Below, piece after piece: positions 1-10,403 of a stretch of 64,000 nt of DNA. The notes beneath the pieces were generated by a model. That model did not search any database. It saw only the letters and a list, made by a program, of their open reading frames with translations, and was not told where the DNA came from. Location of the stretch: positions 86,696,347-86,760,346 of the forward strand of contig CM072887.1 in NCBI GenBank assembly GCA_037013685.1, read 5' to 3'. Made by a program: the position numbers and the translations under genes. Source of the stretch: Acridotheres tristis. Lineage: Eukaryota > Chordata > Aves > Passeriformes > Sturnidae. The number at the start of each line of letters is the position of its first letter. Position 1 is the stretch's first letter.

Positions 1-1653
1 ACAAGGAAAGCAGATTGCCTGCAGGCAACAGTAGAAAAGCAGTTTCAGTATTAATACTAGTTACCTTTCAATTAGAATGTATGTGTCATTGCTTCTTTAC
101 TGTCTTGTTGCTATTTTAGATTACTGCAGAATTTAATTGATTAAAATTTTCAGGAATAAAGCAAGGCAAAATTCTGCTGTGGTATTATATCTGAAATCAC
201 CTGTATTTAAACAGATAAACTGCTTCTCTGTGGTATTTAGATGGACAGCAGTTCAGGATGCAAAGATAAAGTCCTTGTTACTCTATTATACTAAAAGAAA
301 TGAGACAGGTGAAAGCTGCAACAGCAACAGAGCTTATCCCACACAATTGGTTGTCAAAGGGCAACTGTCTCATATTAAGTGAAATTGTTGTCTGCTTGCA
401 GTCCTTGGGCAAAGTGAGTAGAAGGGAATGTGTATTACTCCGTTATTTGTAGTTCAGCTGAATTCAGCTATTAGAGATACCCTGTAAAAAGTGAGTAACA
501 GCACTTAGGCCAAATGTGAAAATGATGGCATTTTCACATTTCAGGTCTATAGCCATTATACAAAGATACTTTGGGAGATATTTCTAGACTTTTAAAGAGG
601 CAAAAAAAAAAAATCACACCCTGTAGCTACATGAAATGCAGACCATCTTGAGCACCTTTCAGAAATTTACTGTTTCTCTGTCACATGTAAACAGGGAAAG
701 CTGTAAAGATACATCTGTTATGCTTCTATGCTACTGTGTCCTGCTGCAGTTTCAGGCTCATTTTAGCCTAAATTTTAGTCTTTTCTTGTTAAATGGTGCA
801 GGAGAATCTATCATAGCAAAAGCTCCAAAGGGTTTGTGAGGTGAATCCATAGAGAAAATTTCCTGCTTATTGCCTAGTGGATCTCTGGTTTCTTTCAGTA
901 GTTATTTTTCCTGTCAGTCACCCTACACCTGGCTGTGGCAGCTTGAACCTTTGAATCTGACAAGAGGTGATTGGGAAGTTGTCTTGGAAAAGAGTTTAAA
1001 AGGAACCACTCCAGATACCACATCAGTCATTGGTGGTCCTCTGCAATCTTCATTAAAAGGACAGAAGGAAATCGGGTATAATAAGATTATCACGAAGTTA
1101 TGCAGGTTATTTTTAATGATATTTTATTTTAAGAAGAATAAATGCAAATCATATTTTCTGGGAAGAAAAATATATGGTAAATTAATAGAGCTTGAAAGTA
1201 GGAAGACAAGCCCTCCCTAAAAAGTTTAGAGTATTTTGCTTTCCTCCTTCAAGTAACCAAAATCTCAGGAAAATAGACATCAAGTAATTTAGGAGAGAAA
1301 GGGAAAGGAACATTCCTGGTAAATATTTCTGGAAAATGTTTATGCTCAGGGACATGTAATTATCTCCAGTAGAACTGGAGGAAAAGCAACCCAGGCTGGG
1401 GTTCTCCTTTTGAATGACAGTGCTTTCAAGAATGGTGCTGGTTTGGTCCCTGACTCTTATAACCAAGAAGTGCATCAAATAATGCCTAAGAAACAACTAA
1501 AAATATAATATACCTGATGTCAACCACATTGAATCCTCAATATTCATTATCTTGCTTGTATGGTTCTACTTTACAACTGGCTCCTAATTTTATCACAAAG
1601 GATTTACTCTAGCTTTCCTAGAGTTATTCTTCTGGTGGACAAAATATGATAAG
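1..1653. other. AT-rich non-genic stretch
   Basis: No gene, known transposon or RNA gene was recognised here. The stretch contains an A-run at 602-613 and the perfect hairpin listed separately. The short ORFs are chance-length, with compositions typical of AT-rich noncoding DNA. Confidence 0.6.
512..541. repeat. perfect inverted repeat (hairpin)
   Basis: Two 13-bp arms (AAATGTGAAAATG and its exact reverse complement) surround the 4-nt loop ATGG. The flanking bases do not extend the pairing. The stem is AT-rich and too short for a typical pre-miRNA. It could be a relic of a short inverted-repeat transposon or simply a cruciform-capable palindrome. Confidence 0.85.
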
Positions 1654-1923
1654 CTCAGGTGTCGGAGAAGGGACGGGAAGGGTCAGAAGCGGTTTGGGAG
1701 GAAGGCGGGTAAAAAACTTAATTAAGCCTGAGGGGGAAAACCCAGCCCCATTGGGGTATGCTTTGGTGGGGGAAGCGGGGCGCGCCGTTGTTGTTTGTGG
1801 TGTTGTGGCAATTTTGTTCCTCCCTACATCTTGTTTTCACATCTAGCGGTCTCGCGGGGCCCCCCGGCGCCCCTTCGTCCCCCCAGCATATGGGGGGGGG
1901 GGGGCTCCCGCGCCCCCTCAGGT
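1654..1923. mobile_element. GC-rich insert flanked by direct repeats; candidate short solo LTR
   Basis: An abruptly GC-rich, CpG-containing block sits in AT-rich DNA. It includes an AscI-like GGCGCGCC, GC-only runs around 1856-1872 and a 13-G run at 1892-1904. The 7-mer CTCAGGT occurs at 1654-1660 and again at 1917-1923, as expected of a target-site duplication. With a 6-bp duplication CTCAGG, the insert starts TGTCGG at 1660, which fits an LTR 5' end, although its 3' end (…CCCC at 1916) is not the canonical CA. A TTAATTAAG box near 1719 could serve as a TATA element. A 6-bp duplication and ~257-bp length would suit an ERVK/alpharetrovirus-like LTR, but the family was not recognised. Alternatives are a GC-rich microsatellite-driven island or a collapsed assembly segment. 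Confidence 0.4.
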
Positions 1924-2164
1924 ATAATTAAAAATTCTTTCCAGCACAGATGCAGATTAGTCTGAACACTTCATGTGTGCCTTCTTTTTCAAAGTACAGC
2001 CTGAGTTTCCTCAGTGCCTGCATTCTTGCTTCCTCTCTTGTCTGCTTTTAATTTTTCCCAGTAACAAATCTGTTCAAGCTAGTATGAATTGAGGTTCTGA
2101 GCAGCCTCAGGCTGTGTATTCTTCAACACAGATGGCAGAATGAAGCTGAGGCTGATGCATTGTA
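1924..2164. other. short unannotated spacer
   Basis: AT-moderate sequence between the GC-rich insert and the CR1. Nothing specific was recognised. Confidence 0.5.
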
Positions 2165-2640
2165 TATCACAGAAATGCAGACTCAACTAGGTTGGAAAAG
2201 ACCTCTGAGATCATTGAGTCCAGCCTATGACTAAACACCACATGGCTCTAATGGTTATGTCTGGTGATGCCACCACCTCCCTGGGCAGATCATTCCAATA
2301 TCTGCTCACCCTTTGTGTGAAGAATTTCTTCCTCATGTCCAACGTAAACCTCCCTGACACAGCTTAAGACTGAGTCCTCTTGTCCTGTCACTGGTTGCCT
2401 GGGAGAAGACACTGAATTCCACCTGGCTCCTGCCTCCTTTCAGGCTGTATCTTCAGGCTAAACAACCCCAGCTGCTCCTCACAGGAGGTGCTTCAGGCCC
2501 TTCACCAGCTCCATTGTACCTCTCTGGACTCATTCAAGCACCAAAATGTCCTTCCTGAATTGAGGGGTCCAGAATTGGGTGCAGGACTTGAGGTGTGGCC
2601 TCAACATGCTGAGTACAGGGGATAATATTATGTCCTAGAA
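2165..2640 (-). mobile_element. CR1 LINE, 5'-truncated, 3' end at the left
   Basis: Read on the minus strand this is the 3' portion of a chicken-repeat-1 retrotransposon. Landmarks on the plus strand are GGTTGGAAAAGACCTCTGAG near 2191, the segment CCTCCCTGGGCAGATCATTCC near 2276 (written here only in part), GAAGAATTTCTTCCTCATGTCC near 2319, TCTTGTCCTGTCACTGGTTGCCTGGGAGAAGA near 2377, and the 'gggtccagaattgggtgcaggacttgaggtgtggcctc' region near 2562. CR1 copies are normally 5'-truncated and lack target duplications, as here. The reading frame is gone, since only the 3' end and untranslated portion remain. The right boundary is uncertain, and weak similarity may continue to about 2720. Confidence 0.93.
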
Positions 2641-5600
2641 CAGTTCAACAACTTTTTCTGCAATATCATGTCAAATAGGAACTCACTAAAGCTCCCCCAA
2701 GATCCTCCTGGGTCTGTTGTTTTATTTGGTCTGGTATCATGATGATGTGACTAGAGCTTGTCTGTGGCTCAGTTTTCCTTTTGTTGTAAGTTCTGGCATG
2801 TAGTTCTTACATACTTCAAATGGATGGGTTTGATAGTAGGAGTTGAATTATTTTCCAGTAACAGACATAGACATGACACCTCCAATATGGACTGTACAAA
2901 GTCTATCAAAGTGACCAAAATCCAGGCCTTCTAAGTCTTATCTCTGTTTTTAGAAACAAAACCCAGAACTTTTCACTAGCAGGCACCAGCTCCTGCTCAG
3001 ATGCATTTGCAAATAGATGACCCTAATAGCCTAACCCATTAAATCAGGAGCTGCAGTATTGGAAATTTAGCAACTGGTAGGATTTTTATTATTGTTTGTT
3101 GATTGAAGTTAGTAAGTATTATAGTTCCAACAAAAAAGCTTTAAATTGAATTCCGGGATATTTAGATGACATTGGAGAGCCTCAAATTTTTACTATCCTT
3201 GCTATAAAGCAAGGGAACATCTGCTAAAAAGAAACCTTCAATTATAGATTTCACTACCACCCACACAGAAGCAAACATTTTAAAAACTGCAATTACTAAG
3301 CAGTGTGAGGAGGCAGTACATGCAGCACTGATCCAGCTCCATGGGGAATGTGTAAATAAAGGTCTTTGTGAGTAGCTGCAGAAGCACTCTAGAAGAAAGA
3401 TAAAAGGTTGCCACAAAATGCAGGTAACTTCAGAGGCATAATATTAAATAAATCTCAAAAACTAAGATGACTAGGAGTGTTTAATAGAATTTTATTTAAG
3501 AGGCCATTACAAGTTCCGCAGTGCTTAGCATTATCTTCAAGGACTTGCAAGTTCTATAGGCTTCATTGAACTTCCACCTATTTTGACATTGAAAATATAA
3601 TTCTAAATGCATTTGTGATTCCTAAATATTTCTGTTTAAAATGCCATTTGCTATAGCTTCTATGATTTGCTAAAATACACATTTTGATTCATATCTAACC
3701 AGAACACCAATACTACCTGTTAGGCCAGTAAAAATATTAAATTTTTATGTTGCATACAGATAATATCACACAATAAGACAGCATGAGAGAATGCTGAAAT
3801 CATAGCCTCTTATATCTCAAGTCTGCTTTATATGTGGCTGCAGCAAGTTCTGTTACTTTAAAATGTGAATTGCAATGATAAATATTTCCCTGGTACTCTA
3901 GCATTAAGTTCTAAGATCAGGGATTTTCTTTTACTTCCTTTTCTGTTTCATCTGATTGCATAGATCTTCCACAAAAAATCCAAGATGATTCTCTTATCTT
4001 TTGAAGACCTTCTTTCCATGCCTGTCTAACCTCATTATTGAACTGTTGTCACAGTAGTCTTTCAAAAGAACTGTTAAAAATATGTATAGGACATTTGAAA
4101 AGTCAAACTGGAATTTTCACACTAGATTACTAGATATTAAAAATGTCACAGAAAAACAAATTCTAAGAGGAGGGATAATTAAGATTTTAAAAGCCCCATC
4201 CCCCACTAACAACTTGTGTGCAAAATTTGGTGAGCTACACATCAGAGAGCTGATTCTGGTGCATGCAGCACTGGTTATTTCAATACCTTCAAAACATTAC
4301 TTGTGGAAGTGGCTGTAGTGTTTACAGTTGAGATTGCTTACTGCTTTGAGGGTGTAAGATTACACAGCTGAAGTTAGGAACCCAGGCCACTACTGGGGAC
4401 CAGCAGGAGTTTGCATCCTGCTTTGTGTTCTGGCTATACACAGAATCCAGGGTGATACATGGATTCCCAAAATTCCATATGGTATGAATATTGTCTGCTT
4501 ACCTTGTTTTAAACTCCTGTTATTAGTAGAGCATAAGTTGATTATAGGGCTTGTGTTTTTGATACTCAGTTTCCTCCTGTCTCAGGCTGAGAGACTCTGA
4601 AAGACTGAGCACCTTAAAATACATATATTTTACTCAGGAAAATGAGTGAAAGAGGATCAGCAACTTTATTCATAGCATTTTAAAAGAACTTGTTTGATGA
4701 AATACAGAAAGATCTAGTGGTTCCTGAATATCCCATTTAAGCAAACTGTCTAAAGTAGTCATACAGTTATTAAACTGGCACAACGATTGGCCATAGTCAA
4801 TTGGATTTCTATGATTTCAGCCCAGCCTTCTTTCTCTTCCAAAAGCTGAGTTAAAAGCTAAAGATACTAACTGAAAAACTAACATTTAATGCATCAACAC
4901 TTCCACGCTGTGTTTATGTGGTACATTTTCTGGTGTGTTTTCCTTGCCGGTGACTGAAGCTGATTGGGTTTTGCCTTTACATCAAAATGACATTGCTAAT
5001 GTCAGTGCAGTAAAACAAAACTCTTAAAAGAGTATTCTTAGGCATTCAAGCATTTCTACACTATCAAAAGGTTTCATATTGACTAGAGAACCTGTCTTGA
5101 CTGCCTTTAGGCTCAGCCTAAAGAAAAAAAAGTTGAACCTCTCTGTCAGCAACATACTTGAGTTTCCTTGTGACTTTTTAAGAACCTATTCAGTATTTCT
5201 TAAACACTATTAATTTGTTGGCTTTAATGGGAGTTTCACAGGATTAATGAATTCTTTATAAGAAAAAAACATGAGTTTGCCGAGGAAAATAAGGTGATAA
5301 TCATACCAATAAAATACCTCTGCAATAGAATGACTCTTACAGAAATTTCTGTAGAATTCAAGAAACACCTAAATCTGATATTAGGTTTATTCCTCTTAAA
5401 AGTCTTGCTATAGTGAGTTTTTATTGAATTACATGAAAAAAATATTTTGATACAACAAAACTTGGAGACAATTTAAAAAAACAGTTAATGGTCATGTATA
5501 ACATAAGAAAACACAGCTATCAGAATACCATATGTGTTTTTTGCAAAAAAAAAAAAAAGGAAAATAAGTGATTACAATGTGGATACTGTCATTTACATAG

Positions 5601-8600
5601 AAGTGATTGTCTTTTGGTGAATAATACAACAGTACCTTTGACAGATGGGTACAAAAAAAATTACTCACAATTTTCTCCATCGGGAATTGCTTTATTTGAA
5701 TGCAGTTCAAAACTGGAGCCTAACTGCATATTTCATGGCTATTACTGCAGGCCTAAGCCTGTTGCCAACTTTCTATTGCAACAGCCATGCACTAATAACT
5801 CCCATCGCAGAACATTCTTTTTGGTCATAATGGGCTCTGTATAAATGAACATAGGCTAAAATAACACTGTGCCCCTTGTTCACCAAAGTGAACAAACTTT
5901 ACACATGCCTGCCCATTATTTTTATTCTTTTAACGTAGCATGAGATTAGCTGTTTTGCTGAATATGGTCCTTGGGTAGACTAAAATTATTATTTTTTTTT
6001 TAGTCTCTTGGCTTTTTCACTATTTCCAAGTCAAAGCATACTGCAGAAAATGATGCTTCCACCAGAGAAAAGCAATTCACTCTTATCAAATTCATTTCAG
6101 TAGAAAAATCTGAGTGATCAAAACCAAAATCTGAACTTGTTTTTCTCTCAGTGAAGCTTTGCATCTAAATGTGAAATTATATATTTGTAAGGAACTTGTG
6201 GTACATATGGAACAGTCATTTCATATCTTTATAAAATGTACAGCAGATGGATAAGATATACTTTACTGGCAGAATTAAGCAACACTGCTTCTCTGAGACT
6301 TGAAATCCATTATATAATTAGTGCTAAAACTGTTCTAGTCTTATCTAGGTAAATGAGACATGGCTTGGCATGGAGATAGTTGACATTATGCAAGATGGAG
6401 GAAGGTTTCTAAAAGTGTCATGCAGTTGCTTATTTTTCCTTTGCATGTATTACAGATAAATTCAATGTAGTCACTGAAAGCAATGGCAAATCTTCCTTTG
6501 ACTTTAATGGGATAGAATTTCAGTTACATGCCTTTGTCACTTGAAAGTAAGTTCAGATAGAAAGATGCATCAGTGTAGCAGAGATTGGGGAATGCATAAT
6601 TTGAAAGGAATTTTAAAGAGAAGTTAAAACTTTGAAGAATTCAGGCAGGATTAAGATATTATTCCATTAAAAATAAGAAGTTTGAAATAAGTGTAATGTA
6701 GGTTGGTCATAGAAAGCAGAATTAGGATCTTCAAACAGGAAAAGATGAGATGCTTAGTGCATGTATAAGTAATGCAAAACTGAGATGTTAAAACTATATT
6801 ATCCAAACTATTTCTATTCTTAGTGTTATTTTTTTTATCACATACTTCCAATATGAGACATATTAGCTGAAGTAACTTATTACATGGACTTCTATGAACT
6901 AAAAAAAGCTATGCAAAAACCAATCTAAATAAAATTTATAGCTGCTTTGCAATTCTAACATCTAGTCAGATTAAGCACAAAAGACTGTAGCAGATTGGTA
7001 AAAATGATAGAACTGCAAAGTAGAAAAGTCAGGAATTAGGAAATGCTAGAACAGAAATAGATGTTGCAATTGATAGCTTTAATGATTTTTTGTAACAGTC
7101 TTAATAACATATATGACATAATTAAATTATCATAATTGTCACTGTTTAGGACAGCAGCAAGATTATGTTCTGGGGATGTGTCTGGCAGTTTGAATGTGAA
7201 TGCTTTAGGTACAGCATAGTTATATGCAACAAAAGCCAAGTTATTATAAGAAGAAAAATATGATAACCTCAAATACATTTGCTTTTCCTACTAGTTCTGC
7301 CTTCTATATATTGAGTAGCTGTAAAGTTATATAACAGGACAATTGACAACAAACCAATATATAATATAATTTATTTTTGTGCATATATATATATACACCC
7401 TTGCATTTAATGTCAATAAAGCATATATTGTTTCTTTTAGAAACTGTTCTTTAAGTTCTTTTCAAGCAAAAAGTTTTTCCTTGGACTTTTTTTCCTTTAA
7501 CTGTCCTTTAAAATGTAATTTCTCTTCCCTGAGTGACAGGTTTGAAGATAAAATTAAGTCATTTCACAGTACTCAGTGTAAATAAGCATGAAACTGTTCT
7601 TTTTCCCATTCCGACAGTTCTAAACCAGAAACATTTAATTTTATCAAACCTTTTCTCAGTGAAGGAAAAGAAATAACCTTGGCATTGAAAACATGCCTCA
7701 AAAAAGGTCATCCAAGCAAGTAATAATTTTCCTTTTATAAAAGCATCAAAATAGTGGCTTAAGAGGAAAACAACCCTTTACCATTCTGACAATGATTGTA
7801 AGTGCATTATACATGTTATTTCCAAAATAGAATAAAGCAATCATATTGAAAATCTGACTGGAAGCAAAGAATGTAAAATTGTGGCTCTGGATGAAATCCA
7901 TAGAAAGCTTTTTCTTTATATTTCCCCTCAAAAATTTACTGATCTCGGGGCTGTGCACTTGGGAAGACAGCACCATTTTGTTTTCTGTCTTACCTGGTTC
8001 CCAAACCCCTGAATCAGTCATTGGGAGAACTGCTGCATGGCACTGCAGCAGAGGGAAGTGGAAAGAAAATACTTTCAGCTGATGATGCCTCTCTTGAGGA
8101 TTCAATAGAAGAATAGGAATTACATAAGCTAACTTCCACAGCAGGTATCTGAATGAAAAAAAAGAACCTGTAGATTATCTATTCTATACCTTCCTGATCT
8201 CAACATAATCTCAACATCTTGTGTTAAAGTGAAGAGCCCTAAAAGATTGAAAACCTTTATAATGGACTGAAGAAATAGAAAAATCAGCAGTATGGATAAT
8301 GTCCCACCGCTGCAAATTTGAGAAGACTTTGGGTAAACCAGCAGCACAACAAAGATTTTTCTAACCTCTTTTCAATAAATTCGTTGCTTTCCTTGAGTCT
8401 CAAACAGGTGCTGGTGAGCCTCTTCATGCTCTATGCTCACAATCCCAAGCCAGAACCAAAATGCTCTGGAGAGAGAGAGAATTAATATCTGAGTGTGGGG
8501 GTTCAGTGACTTGTCTTCAGTGCTATGTTGCATTCACAGCCCAAAGTAAATCTGCCTCTGATCCTTTTGAGTCAGTGAAAATGTTTTAGGAACACATACA

Positions 8601-9151
8601 AATGGAGATTGCTTTTAAGCAAGTTCAGTCTTAGCTGAAAGGGTTGCTAAAGGGACTCAGGCTAATGGCACCTAATTTTTTTCCCCAGGACACTAAATGG
8701 AAAAAGATAGTCTTCTCTGAGGACAGTCTGAGTTTAGGCTGAATAAAATGAAAATGAACAACATATAATAAAAAATGATCTGTTGACTTGTAACAGAGGC
8801 TACAGTTCTTAGGAGGAACCATAATTTTCTCAGGCCCTGGAGCTCTAGTAAGTAATGGAAAAACAGTGTAGTAAAACCATGAGTGTTTTTTTTATTTGAA
8901 TAAAAAACCACAGCAAATCAGTCTAGTTCAAGAGACATTGGGATTGAAATCAACTGCTGGACCTCTACTGAAAAGAAGTAAATGGAGGTGTTTGAATTAC
9001 TATTTCTTAGGCCCCTCACAAACAATTCAAGTTGTTTGTTGAGCTTTCTGTTGAGGGTGGGCTCTAAGAGCTCAGAAGTGGGGTCTGGGCAGCCCCAGCT
9101 GGACACAGCCAGGTCCTACTGCCCACAGCAGGGCAGGGCTGAGCTGTGAAA
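2641..9151. other. 6.5-kb non-genic stretch
   Basis: AT-rich sequence with no gene or repeat family recognised. Minor simple sequence includes an A-run at 5546-5559 and a short (AT)n near 7384-7396. The longest ORF is 119 codons at 7746-8105 on the minus strand and has no recognisable motif. The last ~90 bases (9056-9151) are GC-rich and may belong to the degenerate LTR fragment that follows. Confidence 0.55.
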
Positions 9152-9272
9152 AATGTCAGTGTGAACACCAAGGGCAGTGGAGCAGGAAGGGCAGGAGGGG
9201 TCCAGGCACTGCAGCAAATATTCCCCTGCAGGCCATGATGACCATGGTGGAGCAGATATCACAGCCCATGGA
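9152..9272 (+). mobile_element. fragment of GC-rich avian ERV LTR (same family as 44.6 and 56.2 kb)
   Basis: The order of motifs matches the middle of the two larger LTR copies in this window: 'aacaccaagggcagtg', a GGAGGGG-rich stretch, 'tccaggcactgcag', 'attcccctgcag', then 'gaccatggtggagcag'. The same series occurs in the 44.6-kb copy ('aggtgctccaggatctggggcagagattcccctgcag') in the same orientation. Only ~120 bp survives, with no LTR ends and no target duplication. GC-rich sequence just upstream (9056-9151) may be more of the element but does not align by eye. The fragment abuts a CR1. Confidence 0.6.
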
Positions 9273-9278
9273 GAACTC

Positions 9279-9387
9279 ATCCAAACTGGCCTTGAGCACT
9301 TTCAGTAATGGGGCATCCACAACTTCTCTGGGCAACCTGTTCCAGTGTCACAGCACCCTCACACTGAAGAATTTCCTCCGAAAGAAC
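9279..9387 (-). mobile_element. CR1 LINE fragment
   Basis: The plus strand reads 'ccaaactggccttgagcactttcag', 'ggggcatccacaacttctctgggcaacctgttccagtgtc' and 'ctcacactgaagaatttcctcc'. This is the complement of a CR1 3' segment just upstream of the terminal portion. Only ~110 bp remains. It lies directly against the LTR fragment, so one element probably inserted into, or was deleted into, the other. Confidence 0.88.
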
Positions 9388-10241
9388 TATTCAAATGGAA
9401 GGTTTTGAGCTGCTGTATAAAAAGCAAGTAATGATTTCTCCCAATTAATGAACTCAGAGTTCCTCTGTAAGGACTTAGGAATGACAAAATATTTTTTACA
9501 TTAGCAAAATGCTAGTCTGGTCTTTAGTTATGTAGATTATTAATATTGTTATTATACACTCATATAACAGTGTTTTGTGTTATAGGTAGGATGTGACTGC
9601 ATACAATCACAAATTTCTGTCCTCTAAATCCATGCTGGCAAGAACAATATACAGACAGATTGCAAGAGAGCAGTTTAAAGACATATTGTTAAAGTAAATT
9701 CAGTTTTCAGTCCCACAGGTAGGTTATCTTAACAAAAATATCCTCTATTCCAACAGCTGCACTTAAAAGGAAGCATAAAATAGGTTTTTTTGTAGGATTC
9801 TCAATTGTGTGTTTATTTATTGTAAAATATAATTGCAGCACATGCTGTGGCAATTGGTAAACCTATATAACACCTCTTTATAGAGCAAAGCAAAAAATAA
9901 ATTTGTATTTTTAAAAATATGACTTCATCCAAATACATAAGAGCTTGCTGTTGTCTATATAACCCACATTTTGGGTGTTCAGTGTGATGGATAATCCAAA
10001 TCTTTTGCTGTTCAGTTTAATAAAACTCTTCATATAACCTCTTCAGAACGATGATCTGTTTTCTATGACAGACTGAACTGTTTAACAGAACTAGTTTAAT
10101 CATAAATACTGTCAGGTATATAGTTAGAGAACTGTCACCTTCCTCACACCACTGAACTGTTGTAATACTAATTCACACCACTGGAATAAAATGGAGGTGC
10201 AGATATTCCCTTAAAATTTTCTCAGTACAGTCTAAGCACAG

Positions 10242-10245
<4 letters not shown>
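9388..10245. other. non-genic stretch
   Basis: AT-rich sequence with no recognisable gene or dispersed repeat. Confidence 0.55.

Positions 10246-10281
<36 letters not shown>
10246..10281. repeat. (AT)18 microsatellite
   Basis: An uninterrupted 36-bp AT array followed by three GTAT units. It is self-complementary, so it can extrude a cruciform and is likely to be length-polymorphic. Confidence 0.97.
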
Positions 10282-10291
<10 letters not shown>

Positions 10292-10351
10292 CCATGTGAA
10301 GGATAAGCCTCACAATTTAAAAAAAGAGTATTCTAGACTACATGGATATCA

Positions 10352-10393
<42 letters not shown>

Positions 10394-10403
10394 TACATAT
10401 ATA
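10352..10403. repeat. (TG)n/(AT)n compound microsatellite
   Basis: A short TG run (10352-10360) passes into an AT array that is perfect to about 10386 and then interrupted by C. It lies only 70 bp from the first AT array. Minus-strand ORFs at 10333-10639 owe their Tyr/Ile-rich tails to this array and are not genes. Confidence 0.95.

Noticed and set aside
1654..1923. CpG island promoter
   Set aside because: It is short, framed by direct repeats and has no downstream gene or exon, so an insertion explains it better.
7746..8105. 119-codon minus-strand ORF
   Set aside because: No recognisable motif and no splice or polyadenylation context. An overlapping plus-strand ORF covers the same bases.
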